Below, piece after piece: positions 52,831 through 61,094 of a DNA stretch of 64,000 bases. Source of the DNA: Leucothrix mucor DSM 2157 (GTDB taxonomy: Bacteria > Pseudomonadota > Gammaproteobacteria > Thiotrichales > Thiotrichaceae); NCBI RefSeq assembly GCF_000419525.1, contig NZ_ATTE01000001.1:3197501-3261500 (forward strand). Reading direction: 5' to 3'. How positions within the stretch are numbered: position 1 is the stretch's first letter; each line of letters starts with the position of its first letter. Under the pieces are notes generated by a model. It did no database searches. It worked only from the letters and a program-made list of their open reading frames with translations, and had not been told where the DNA came from. The translations under genes were made by a program, and so were the position numbers.

Positions 52831-53667
52831 CTATTTCAAACCGATTGCCTTTAAGCGCTCGTCCAGATAGCTGCCTGCGGTATAATCATCGGACAATTTC
52901 ACTTCCGGACGCGGATGCAAAAATAGCGGAATCGACAAACGTGCTTTACGACGATCGCCGCCTTCCGGATTAATCACACGATGAGTTGTTGATGGGAAAT
53001 GTCCACCGGAACACATCTGCAACATGTCACCGACATTCACGGCGATATTCCCAGGATCGCAATCCACATCATGCCAGTTACCTTGTAAATCTTTGACCTG
53101 TAAACCGGGCTCAGTGCTGGCTACCAAGCAAGTAATCAGGTTGATGTCTTCATGCGCCGCTGCACGAATGGCACTGGGCTCTTCATCACCTTGAAGTGCT
53201 GGATAGTTCAGAATGCGCATCAAAGTGCCCGGACTTTCGCGCACCATTTCACTCAAGCCCATGGAGTAGCCTTCGCGAACGTCTTGAGGGCTTTGCTGCT
53301 CAACCCAATCCAGTAACTCAGAGGCTAGCTCGCGTAGTTGTGAGTACAAACTGTCCGTATTTTTTTTCAGATAATCCGGGCATTGTCCCCACGGATAATA
53401 GTGATAGAATTCCTTGAGATCCTTTTGAGCAACCCCCTTGGCATTTTCACTTAAAAATGGGAAAAAGCCATCTTGCGACGCAGGATCAAACTTGAACGAG
53501 AGCTTGGTATCGCTGGCAAAAAAGCGCTCCCAATCTGAATACACCTGTCGTAACAACGCCGCATCAATCGGGTGATTTTGTAAGATGGCAAACCCGGTGC
53601 TCCGTAAGGATTCGGTGAAATCTTTAGCCGCAGCGTCAGCTTGATAATCAACTTTTAAAACCTGCAT
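52831..53667 (-). CDS. 2-oxoglutarate/Fe(II)-dependent oxygenase, isopenicillin N synthase family
   Basis: The 278-residue enzyme has the N-terminal DIOX_N-like part (FAILQNHPIDAALL) and the jelly-roll core with the iron ligands His-x-Asp in AAAHEDINLITCL, distal His in PSTTHRVINPE and the co-substrate Arg in KARLSIPLFLHP. The Tyr-Pro-Leu-type block reads MRILNYPAL. The substrate is unknown. It is divergent from the ribokinase-cobalamin operon, 86 bp away. Confidence 0.9.
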   Translation of the reverse strand: MQVLKVDYQADAAAKDFTESLRSTGFAILQNHPIDAALLRQVYSDWERFFASDTKLSFKFDPASQDGFFPFLSENAKGVAQKDLKEFYHYYPWGQCPDYLKKNTDSLYSQLRELASELLDWVEQQSPQDVREGYSMGLSEMVRESPGTLMRILNYPALQGDEEPSAIRAAAHEDINLITCLVASTEPGLQVKDLQGNWHDVDCDPGNIAVNVGDMLQMCSGGHFPSTTHRVINPEGGDRRKARLSIPLFLHPRPEVKLSDDYTAGSYLDERLKAIGLK

Positions 53668-53753
53668 AATATTCTGTGCCTCCGTGGGCTTTTGGCTTAA
53701 TCAGCCATGATAGAATATTTTCTTAATAAATGCGTCACTAGGAGGGAGGTCTC

Positions 53754-54662
53754 ATGAAAGTCTTTAATTTTGGCTCAATCAATATCGACCACATTTACCG
53801 CGTTAATCATTTTGCGAAGCCCGGCGAAACACTCGCCAGCGACAATTATCAAATGATGTTGGGCGGCAAAGGCGCAAACCAATCCATTGCACTGGCACGG
53901 GCAAAAGTACTGGTACAACACATTGGACGAATCAGCTTTCACGACGAATGGATTTGTCGCAAGCTGCAAAAAGACGGCGTTGGGGTGTACTGCCTGCAAC
54001 ACGTTGACGAACCCACCGGCCATGCCATTATTCAAGTTAGCGATGAGGGTGAAAACTCTATTTTACTATTTGGCGGCGCTAACAAAGGCTTCACCGAGTC
54101 TAATCTGGCGGAGTACTTAAGTAACTCAAGGCCTGGCGATTGGCTGCTAATGCAAAATGAATGCACTCACACAGCAGATGCACTCAGGCTGGCCAAGCAA
54201 CACAAGATGATCACTGCGCTAAACCCCGCGCCCATGACCGATGAGATCAAAGCCTTACCGCTGGACTTGGTGGACTATCTGATTGTGAATGAAATCGAAG
54301 CGGAGCAATTAGCCGATACCGAGGGTTTAACTCGCGATCAGCCGGAAGCCTTGCTGAAACACTTGCACCAACATTATCCCAAGATGAAACTGGTGCTGAC
54401 CCTTGGCTCACGCGGCGTGATGTACAAAGACGCGACTCAGATGGTGTTTGTACCGGCGCAGAAAGTCGAAGTGGTGGACACCACGGCAGCGGGTGATACC
54501 TTCATTGGCTACTTTATCCAACAAATTATCACCGGACACGATGTAAAGACCGCGCTGGAAGTGGCGACTCAAGCCTCAGCAATTACTGTGCAGAGCCTCG
54601 GTGCCTCTGCTAGTATCCCAACCCTACAACAACTCATAGACTTAGGGGCGATTCATGCCTGA
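53754..54662 (+). CDS. rbsK: Ribokinase-like PfkB family sugar kinase
   Basis: The 302-residue kinase has FNFGSINIDHIYRVNHFAKP, GGKGANQSIALARA (substrate and oxyanion loop), and the C-terminal VVDTTAAGDTFIGYF with the catalytic Asp. Ribose or a nucleoside is the likely substrate. AGGAGGGAGG gives a strong Shine-Dalgarno. It overlaps the nucleoside hydrolase gene by 8 bp, so freed ribose could be phosphorylated directly. It heads the 8.4-kb operon that ends with cobW. No cobalamin riboswitch fits in the 86-bp upstream gap. Confidence 0.88.
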   Translation: MKVFNFGSINIDHIYRVNHFAKPGETLASDNYQMMLGGKGANQSIALARAKVLVQHIGRISFHDEWICRKLQKDGVGVYCLQHVDEPTGHAIIQVSDEGENSILLFGGANKGFTESNLAEYLSNSRPGDWLLMQNECTHTADALRLAKQHKMITALNPAPMTDEIKALPLDLVDYLIVNEIEAEQLADTEGLTRDQPEALLKHLHQHYPKMKLVLTLGSRGVMYKDATQMVFVPAQKVEVVDTTAAGDTFIGYFIQQIITGHDVKTALEVATQASAITVQSLGASASIPTLQQLIDLGAIHA

Positions 54663-55602
54663 TAAAATAATAATTGATACAGATCCCGGCGTTGATGACG
54701 CGATGGCGATCTTTTTTGCACTTAACTCTCCAGAATTGGACGTGCTCGGACTGACCACTACCTTCGGCAATGTGTCGGTGGATATGGCAACCGATAACGC
54801 ACTGCGCCTGCTGGAAATGATTGGAAAAGATATTCCGGTTGCGCGTGGCGCATCCACCCCTTGGGCGCAAAACCTGCTGCCCTACCCTGACTTTGTCCAC
54901 GGTGCCGATGGCTTTGGTAATGTGAACTTACCCGCGCCTAAAGGCAGCCCGATCGAGCTGACTGCGGCGGAATTTATCGTGCAGCAAGTACTGGCAAATC
55001 CCAATGAGGTGACGCTGGTTGCAGTTGGTCCTTTAGTGAATCTGGCGCTAGCGCTTAAGCTAGATCCATCGATCGCTAAGCTAGTGAAGAAAGTCGTGAT
55101 TATGGGCGGCACCATCAATGAGCCCGGCAATGTGTCGCCAGTGGCTGAAGCCAATATTTTCTGCGACCCACATGCCGCTGATATCGTGTTTAAGGCTGAC
55201 TGGCCTGTGCATATGATTGGCCTTGATGTGACGCACAAAGTGTTGATGATGGATGCGCTGCAAGAGCGTGTTCGCGATGCGAATCCTGCTTTTGGTGAGT
55301 TCTTATATAAAGCCGGTCGCTTCTACTCTGACTTTTATAAAGCCAACCGTGGCGCTGAAGGTTGCTATGTGCACGACTCCTCTGCTGTTGCTTATGCCAT
55401 CAACCCAGATTTATTTGAGGTGGTTAAAGGCCCGGTGCGAGTCGCTACCGATGGCTTGGCAAAAGGCCAAACCATTCTCAAGCACACGGACTACACTTAT
55501 CCTGAAGATCATTGGGATAATATCACCGACAGCTATGTGTGCATGGGCGTGAATGAGGCCGGTGTATTAGCGCTGTACGAAAACGCAATGACCCGCGGCT
55601 GA
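54655..55602 (+). CDS. Inosine-uridine-type nucleoside hydrolase
   Basis: The 315-residue calcium enzyme splits the N-glycosidic bond of ribonucleosides. It has the hallmark IIDTDPGVDDAMAIFFAL with the metal Asp cluster, VTLVAVGPLVNLALAL, VIMGGTINEPGNVSPVAEAN and a C-terminal CYVHDSSAVAYAI where His and Asp complete the site. It is coupled to the kinase before it and only 6 bp from cobH after it. Confidence 0.92.
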   Translation: MPDKIIIDTDPGVDDAMAIFFALNSPELDVLGLTTTFGNVSVDMATDNALRLLEMIGKDIPVARGASTPWAQNLLPYPDFVHGADGFGNVNLPAPKGSPIELTAAEFIVQQVLANPNEVTLVAVGPLVNLALALKLDPSIAKLVKKVVIMGGTINEPGNVSPVAEANIFCDPHAADIVFKADWPVHMIGLDVTHKVLMMDALQERVRDANPAFGEFLYKAGRFYSDFYKANRGAEGCYVHDSSAVAYAINPDLFEVVKGPVRVATDGLAKGQTILKHTDYTYPEDHWDNITDSYVCMGVNEAGVLALYENAMTRG

Positions 55603-55608
55603 GCCCTT

Positions 55609-56250
55609 ATGCCTTTTGACTATATTATTTCCCCGCAAGCCATTGAGCAGGAAAGCTTTCGGCAGATCCGCGAGCTAACCGCGCTGGACGGATTGAGTTT
55701 GGAACAGCAGCAAGTGGTGATGCGCATTGTGCATAGCGTTGGCATTCCTGAAGTGGCTGAGCTGGTGCGCTTTAGCCCAAAAGCCTGCGAAAGTGGCTTG
55801 GCGGCGCTCTCTGCGAGTGCTGCCATTTTGTGCGATGTGGAAATGGTAAAACAAGGCGTGACTAAGCGGATGATTCAACAGGCACCCTTGTGCTTTTTGA
55901 ATGATCCGCGCACGGCTGATCTGGCCAAAGCGACTGGCGAAACGCGCTCGATGGCGGCGCTCCAACTCTGGCAGGAAGACTTGGAAGGCAGCGTTGTGAT
56001 TATTGGCAATGCGCCGACCGCCTTGTTTCGCTTGTTAGAAATGATTGAGCAAGGTGCGCCAAAGCCTGCTTTGATTATTGGAATGCCGGTGGGCTTTGTC
56101 GGCGCGGCGGAGTCTAAGCAAGCGCTGTGGGATGTGCATGAAAAGCTGGGCATTGAGTGCATTACGCTACTTGGTCGCCAAGGTGGCAGTGCTGTTTCGG
56201 CAGCGACTTGCAATGCCCTACTGCGCTGCTTGAATGGCGAAATCTATTAA
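55609..56250 (+). CDS. cobH: Precorrin-8X methylmutase CobH/CbiC
   Basis: CobH moves the C-11 methyl group to C-12 to make hydrogenobyrinate. The 213-residue enzyme has the catalytic His in MRIVHSVGIPEVAELVRFS, CDVEMVKQGVTKRMI, TRSMAALQLWQEDLEGSVVI and GAPKPALIIGMPVGFVGAAE. Length and motifs are normal. The stop overlaps the start of cobL (TAATG). Confidence 0.93.
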   Translation: MPFDYIISPQAIEQESFRQIRELTALDGLSLEQQQVVMRIVHSVGIPEVAELVRFSPKACESGLAALSASAAILCDVEMVKQGVTKRMIQQAPLCFLNDPRTADLAKATGETRSMAALQLWQEDLEGSVVIIGNAPTALFRLLEMIEQGAPKPALIIGMPVGFVGAAESKQALWDVHEKLGIECITLLGRQGGSAVSAATCNALLRCLNGEIY

Positions 56251-57803
56251 TGCCAACGGTAGGGAAGTCAGCTCCGATGATTCATATCATCGGCTTGGGT
56301 GTTACTGATTATGCAGCGCTTAGTGATGAAGCGGCAGCGGCTTTAGTTAGCTCTCAGTTAGTGATTGGCTCTGCGCGGCAATTGGCGGTTGTTGAGCATT
56401 ATTTAAATGATGTAGATAATGGCTATTTCTCTAGCCATGGAAACACTAATCATAAGGAACACGCTGGTCCTCGCACTGGTGATAACGAAAACACCAAGCG
56501 GCAGATTCAGGAACTCCCACCATTGCGACAGCTAAGTGAGCTGCTAGAAAACTCCACTGCCAACAATATCACTCTGCTGGCTTCTGGCGATCCGCTTTAT
56601 TATGGGATTGGGCGTTGGTTCTCTAAGCGTTACTCGGCGGAGCAACTTCGATTTTATCCGGGAATTTCCAGTATTCAAGCGGCTTGTCATGCGATTGGTT
56701 TATCGCTGCAAGATGCGCAAGTGATTAGCTTGCATGGGCGACCGTTGCAGACGCTTCGACGCTATTTGGCAAAGCATCGTTATTTAGTGATTTTGACGGA
56801 TCAGTATAGTCATCCGGTAGCTTTGGCTGAGGAATGTGTGGCTGCAGGATTGAGCCAGTCGAAGCTTTGGGTGTGTGAGCAATTGGGTTATCCGGAGCAG
56901 CAGGTTCGGGAGTTTACGGCGCAGGCTTTAGTAGAGCAATTTGTTGAACAGAATGCAGCAGAGAGATTAGAGTTGGTTGATCAGCACGGCACTAGTTCCA
57001 GTTCCAGTTCCAGTTCCAGTTCCAGTTCCAGTTCCAGTTCCAGTTCCAGTTCCAGTTCCAGTTCCAGTTCCAGTTCCAGTCTCGTGTTTGACACGCTACA
57101 TGTCACTATTATAGAGATTAATCGTGATTCTGTTTCTGTAACGGACTCCAGTGCAAAGCCCAATAAACACTACTTACCCAGCTTCCCCGGCATTCCCGAT
57201 GAACACTTCATTACGGATAATGAAGCTGGCAAAGGCCTGATCACCAAGCGCGAAGTTCGACTAGCTATTTTATCTCTATTGCAACCTGCGCCAGATGATA
57301 TCGGCTGGGACATTGGCGCGGGCTGCGGTGGCGTTACCGTAGAATGGGCATTATGGAATCCGCTCGGCAGCGTGCATGCTATCGAACACCATCCTAAACG
57401 CCTTGATTGCCTGCAACAAAATCGCGATCGCTTCGGTGTCGTCGACAACTTACACATCGTTGCCGGACGTGCACCACAAGCTTTAAGCGAACTCCCCGCT
57501 GCCAATAAAATCTTTATCGGCGGCAGCGATGGCGAGCTACCCAATATGCTGCAAACACTCTGGCAATCACTGCCGCTTAATGGCTTCATTGTCGCCAGCG
57601 CAGTGATGGAAACCAGCCGCATGCAATTGCTACAGTTCTCGCAATCCCCCGAATTTAGCGAATCAGGCCGTTTAGAAACCCTGCAAATTGCAGTGAGTAG
57701 AGGCGGTGAGCTTGCCGGTCAATTACTCTATCGCCCTAACTTACCGGTGACGCTGTTTAAATTCACCAAAACCGCAGGCGCTGCAAGCCGCCACTCAGAT
57801 TAA
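56250..57803 (+). CDS. cobL: Precorrin-6Y C5,15-methyltransferase/decarboxylase CobL (CbiE-CbiT fusion) with polyserine linker
   Basis: The 517-residue fusion has an N-terminal CbiE methylase domain (IHIIGLGVTDYAAL, LLASGDPLYYGIGRW, FYPGISSIQAACHAI) and a C-terminal CbiT domain (DEHFITDNEAGKGLITKREV, WDIGAGCGGVTVEWAL, KIFIGGSDGELPNMLQ). Between them residues 249-277 are 29 consecutive serines coded by a 6-bp repeat; CobL normally has only a short linker here. The TAATG overlap with cobH favours the ATG at 56250; an ATG at 56277 directly before MIHIIGLG is also possible. The CbiE half contains an extra hydrophilic loop (about 60-90). Confidence 0.92.
   Translation: MPTVGKSAPMIHIIGLGVTDYAALSDEAAAALVSSQLVIGSARQLAVVEHYLNDVDNGYFSSHGNTNHKEHAGPRTGDNENTKRQIQELPPLRQLSELLENSTANNITLLASGDPLYYGIGRWFSKRYSAEQLRFYPGISSIQAACHAIGLSLQDAQVISLHGRPLQTLRRYLAKHRYLVILTDQYSHPVALAEECVAAGLSQSKLWVCEQLGYPEQQVREFTAQALVEQFVEQNAAERLELVDQHGTSSSSSSSSSSSSSSSSSSSSSSSSSSSSSLVFDTLHVTIIEINRDSVSVTDSSAKPNKHYLPSFPGIPDEHFITDNEAGKGLITKREVRLAILSLLQPAPDDIGWDIGAGCGGVTVEWALWNPLGSVHAIEHHPKRLDCLQQNRDRFGVVDNLHIVAGRAPQALSELPAANKIFIGGSDGELPNMLQTLWQSLPLNGFIVASAVMETSRMQLLQFSQSPEFSESGRLETLQIAVSRGGELAGQLLYRPNLPVTLFKFTKTAGAASRHSD
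56994..57080 (+). repeat. Hexanucleotide microsatellite (AGTTCC)14 in cobL
   Basis: Fourteen perfect copies of AGTTCC (56994-57077) plus AGT, all in frame as Ser-Ser. Gain or loss of a unit changes the linker by two serines without a frameshift. The repeat is perfect, so it is young or actively maintained by slippage. Confidence 0.97.
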
Positions 57804-57812
57804 GGAATGACT

Positions 57813-58541
57813 ATGACTCAAGTTGCGCGTGGCACTTTTTACGGTGTCGGTGTTGGACCCGGAGACCCGGAATTACTCACACTAAAAGCCCATCGTTTAA
57901 TTCAATCGGCGGATGTCATTAGTTATATCGGCGTGGCCGGTGGCCGCTCTCAGGCGCGTGATATTGCGGCGGACAGTATTGAAACTGCCAGCAAGCCACC
58001 TCGTGAAATTGCAGTGCCAATGCCCATGTCGAAAGATCGTAGCTTAGCGAATGCGGCTTATGACACCGCTGCGGTTGAGATTCGTGAAGCGCTAGAGCAA
58101 GGGCTGAATGTGGCATTTCTTTGCGAAGGTGATCCGCTTTTTTTCGGCTCGTTTGCCTATCTGCTGGATCGCTTACAGGATGATTATACCTGCGAAGTAG
58201 TACCCGGAATTTCCTCGGTCAATGCAGCAGCAGCGCGTTTACTAAGACCACTCACACTACTTAAAGAATCATTCGCCGTCATCAGTGGCCGTCATAGCGA
58301 TGCGCATATTCGTGACACGCTGGAAACTCACGATACGGTAGTGATTATGAAAGCGGGCAACTCACGCCCACGCATTCTGGAATTACTGGAAGCAACAGGA
58401 CGTAGCAAAGATGCCAGTTACCTTGAATACATCAGCCGCGAACAGGAACAAGTCGTGCGCGATGTAAGCCAACTTGAAGCAACGGCTGGCCCCTATTTTT
58501 CGGTGTTTGTAGTAATTCGTCAGGAGCGTGACCGTACGTGA
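57813..58541 (+). CDS. cobI: Precorrin-2 C20-methyltransferase CobI/CbiL
   Basis: CobI methylates C-20 of precorrin-2 with SAM. The 242-residue enzyme has the glycine-rich YGVGVGPGDPELLTLKAHRL, LCEGDPLFFGSFAYL and VVPGISSVNAAAARL. AAGGA is 6 bp before the ATG at 57813 and directly abuts an ATG at 57807, so I prefer the former. Its TGA overlaps the GTG of the next gene. Confidence 0.92.
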   Translation: MTQVARGTFYGVGVGPGDPELLTLKAHRLIQSADVISYIGVAGGRSQARDIAADSIETASKPPREIAVPMPMSKDRSLANAAYDTAAVEIREALEQGLNVAFLCEGDPLFFGSFAYLLDRLQDDYTCEVVPGISSVNAAAARLLRPLTLLKESFAVISGRHSDAHIRDTLETHDTVVIMKAGNSRPRILELLEATGRSKDASYLEYISREQEQVVRDVSQLEATAGPYFSVFVVIRQERDRT

Positions 58542-59323
58542 TTCGCATTGTTGCACTCACTGAGGCGGGTCAACGGCTGGGGCAAAGGCTTGTCGAGCTG
58601 ATTGTTGAAACAAGCTCTGGCCCAGCTGAGCTCTGGTACAAACCAAAACCATTTCAAGCTTGCGTGCAAGCAGCTTTCAGCAATGGCGATCCACTGATTC
58701 TAATTTGCGCTACCGGCATTGCCATGCGCACCTTAGCGCCCGTGTTGCAAGACAAACACCGCGACCCGCCGGTATTGGTCTTAGATGAGTTAGGCCAATT
58801 TGTAATCCCCCTACTCTCCGGTCACGAAGGTGGCGCGAATGACTGGGGTGCAAGCATTGCCAAGCTTCTCAATGCGCAATTAGTGATGACCACAGCCAAG
58901 CCATACTTACGCCCTATCTATGTCGTTGGCATGGGCTGCGAACGCGGTTGCCCTGCGGATCATTTACAAGAATTACTAGAGCACTGCCTGCAACAAGCCG
59001 GTATTGAACTATCACAAGTCGCCGCCATCACCAGTATCGATGTAAAAGCCGATGAAGTCGGCCTTATCGAACTCGCCGCTAATTTGCACAAACCCTACCG
59101 CACGTTTAGCGCCGCACAATTAAACACAGTCGAGTCACAACTCAGCACCCGCTCCGATTATATCTTCAGCGTGGTCGGCGTGTATGGCGTGGCAGAGTCA
59201 GCAGCGTTGTATGATGCCGGCCAACTTACCGGCAATAGTGCCGAGCTTGTTCTGAACAAACAAAAGACCCCGCGCGCCACCTGTTCTATCGCGCGCAGTT
59301 ACCCAAAGGCACCGGTTAAATAA
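58538..59323 (+). CDS. cbiG: Short CbiG/CobE-type cobalamin biosynthesis protein
   Basis: The 261-residue protein has a CbiG N-terminal domain (ICATGIAMRTLAPVL, VLDELGQFVIPLLSGHEGGA) and a CobE-like C-terminal domain (YVVGMGCERGCPADHLQEL, ITSIDVKADEVGLIELA, CSIARSY). The middle domain of full CbiG (about 350 residues) is missing, leaving the two ends joined near residue 125. CbiG opens the ring lactone of cobalt-precorrin-5A; with CobG absent from this window the pathway variant is unclear. It starts with GTG in a GTGA overlap with cobI. Confidence 0.85.
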   Translation: MIRIVALTEAGQRLGQRLVELIVETSSGPAELWYKPKPFQACVQAAFSNGDPLILICATGIAMRTLAPVLQDKHRDPPVLVLDELGQFVIPLLSGHEGGANDWGASIAKLLNAQLVMTTAKPYLRPIYVVGMGCERGCPADHLQELLEHCLQQAGIELSQVAAITSIDVKADEVGLIELAANLHKPYRTFSAAQLNTVESQLSTRSDYIFSVVGVYGVAESAALYDAGQLTGNSAELVLNKQKTPRATCSIARSYPKAPVK

Positions 59324-59388
59324 CTCGACAAGCCTGTTTTAACATGGGATAAACCCTTCACTCAAAAAGCCAGAAAGACATACGAACT

Positions 59389-60165
59389 ATGAGCAAATTA
59401 TTTGTAGTGGGCACCGGCCCCGGCGACCTTCAACTACTGGCCCCAAAAGCGGCCCAAGCGATTCAGGCCAGCAGCGATCTCGTTGCATACGGGCTGTATC
59501 TGGACTTACTGGGGCAAATTTGCGATGGCAAAACCCACCACGACTTACCTTTGGGCGAAGAAATTGGACGTGCGCGCTTAGCCTTAGATTTAGCCGCCAG
59601 CGGTAAAACCACCGCACTGATCTCCAGCGGCGATATCGGCATTTACGCCATGGCGACCTTGGTATTTGAATTGCTTGATTTGCAGCTAGCCGGTAAAGAG
59701 AGTCATCCGGAATGGTTGGATGTCGAGATTGAAGTCATCCCCGGCATTAGCGCTATGCAAGCCGGTGCGGCCGCGGTTGGCGCTATGCTTGGTCATGATT
59801 TTTGCACCGTGTCACTCTCCAACTTGCTCACGCCATGGGAAACCATCGAAAAGCGTATTCATAGCGCAGGCCAAGGTGATTTTGTGGTGTCATTCTACAA
59901 TCCGGTCTCCAAAAAACGTGATTGGCAGCTCAACACCGCCCGCGATATTTTGCTGACTTACCGCCCTGCCAGTACCCCCGTTTTAATTGGTCGTCAATTG
60001 ACTCGCGAAGATCAGGAAATTACGATCATCACGCTGGATCAGTTGGATGCCAAAGATGTGGATATGTTTACCCTGGTTTCGGTCGGCAATAGCGAATCGC
60101 GCCACATTGTGAACGGTTCCAAAGAATGGGTTTACACCCCGCGCGGCTACAGTAAGAAGTTATAA
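59389..60165 (+). CDS. cobJ: Precorrin-3B C17-methyltransferase CobJ/CbiH
   Basis: CobJ contracts the ring and methylates C-17. The 258-residue enzyme begins LFVVGTGPGDLQLLAPKAAQ, has ALISSGDIGIYAMATLVFEL, VIPGISAMQAGAAAVGAMLG and SFYNPVSKKRDWQL, all typical of the family. A 65-bp gap separates it from cbiG. Confidence 0.93.
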   Translation: MSKLFVVGTGPGDLQLLAPKAAQAIQASSDLVAYGLYLDLLGQICDGKTHHDLPLGEEIGRARLALDLAASGKTTALISSGDIGIYAMATLVFELLDLQLAGKESHPEWLDVEIEVIPGISAMQAGAAAVGAMLGHDFCTVSLSNLLTPWETIEKRIHSAGQGDFVVSFYNPVSKKRDWQLNTARDILLTYRPASTPVLIGRQLTREDQEITIITLDQLDAKDVDMFTLVSVGNSESRHIVNGSKEWVYTPRGYSKKL

Positions 60166-60248
60166 GTTAGCTTTATTTAGACGGCAGCAAGTGGTTGATG
60201 CTCATTGAGTCCCGCACTGTCGTTCAAAGTACAATCAAAGGAAACACC

Positions 60249-61079
60249 ATGAAAGTTTATTTTATTGGCGCAGGCCCCGGAGACCCGGAGCTAATCACCG
60301 TAAAAGCGCAACGTATTTTAAAGCAGTGCCCGATTGTGCTGTATGCAGGCTCGTTAGTACCTCGCGAAACCTTGGCTGATGTCGAAGAGACCGCGGTTAA
60401 AATTGCCGATACCGCCCACATGGATCTGGATGAGATCATGGTCGATATCGAAGCGGCTCATGCGGCTGATCAGGATGTGGCACGCGTGCACTCCGGCGAC
60501 CCAATGCTGTATGGCGCAATTGGCGAGCAGATTCGTCGCTTAGAGCAAAAAGGCATTGAATACGAGATTATTCCAGGCGTAACCGCAGTCTCTGCCTCGG
60601 CGGCTTGGCTGGGTAAAGAACTGACCTTATCCGGCGTTTCTCAGACAATTATTCTGACTCGCTACAGCATTAAAACGCCCTTTCCAGAGCGTGAGCAATT
60701 ACCTGCACTGGCCAAAAGCCGTGCGACGTTAGCGATTCACTTGGGCGTGACCCATATCCATAAAATCGTGGAAGAACTGATTCCGCATTATGGCGAAGAT
60801 TGCCCCGTAGCCGTGTGTTACCGCACCTCTTGGCCGGAGCAGGATAAAGTCACCGGCACGCTCAGCGACATTACCGCCAAAGTACGCGCTAAGAAATTCA
60901 CCCGTACTTGCTTAATTCTGGTTGGCCATGTGCTGGCGACTGAAGAGTTTAATGATTCCTATCTTTACGATACCGATCAGGCACATGTCTATCGCCCGAA
61001 AAACAAAGATAAACAACCAAAAGCCATCGTTCGCGGCGTGATCGACACACTGCCCCGCGCGGATGACTTTAATACCTGA
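60249..61079 (+). CDS. cobM: Precorrin-4 C11-methyltransferase CobM/CbiF
   Basis: CobM methylates C-11 of precorrin-4. The 276-residue enzyme has MKVYFIGAGPGDPELITVKA, VARVHSGDPMLYGAIGEQIR, GVTAVSASAAWLGKELTL and AVCYRTSWPEQ. The ATG at 60249 has AAAGGA upstream; an in-frame start at 60195 adds 18 residues without similarity. Confidence 0.94.
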   Translation: MKVYFIGAGPGDPELITVKAQRILKQCPIVLYAGSLVPRETLADVEETAVKIADTAHMDLDEIMVDIEAAHAADQDVARVHSGDPMLYGAIGEQIRRLEQKGIEYEIIPGVTAVSASAAWLGKELTLSGVSQTIILTRYSIKTPFPEREQLPALAKSRATLAIHLGVTHIHKIVEELIPHYGEDCPVAVCYRTSWPEQDKVTGTLSDITAKVRAKKFTRTCLILVGHVLATEEFNDSYLYDTDQAHVYRPKNKDKQPKAIVRGVIDTLPRADDFNT

Positions 61080-61094
61080 ACACAAGGATAAACC

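Noticed and set aside
53668-53753. Possible cobalamin riboswitch ahead of the ribokinase-cob operon
   Set aside because: The gap is only 86 bp, too short for the B12 riboswitch, and no B12-box-like conserved core was seen. An AATATTCT/AGAATATT dyad is present but weak.
56981-57163. Minus-strand ORF coding a Glu-Leu repeat
   Set aside because: It is only the reverse strand of the polyserine hexamer tract in cobL and has no ribosome site or similarity.
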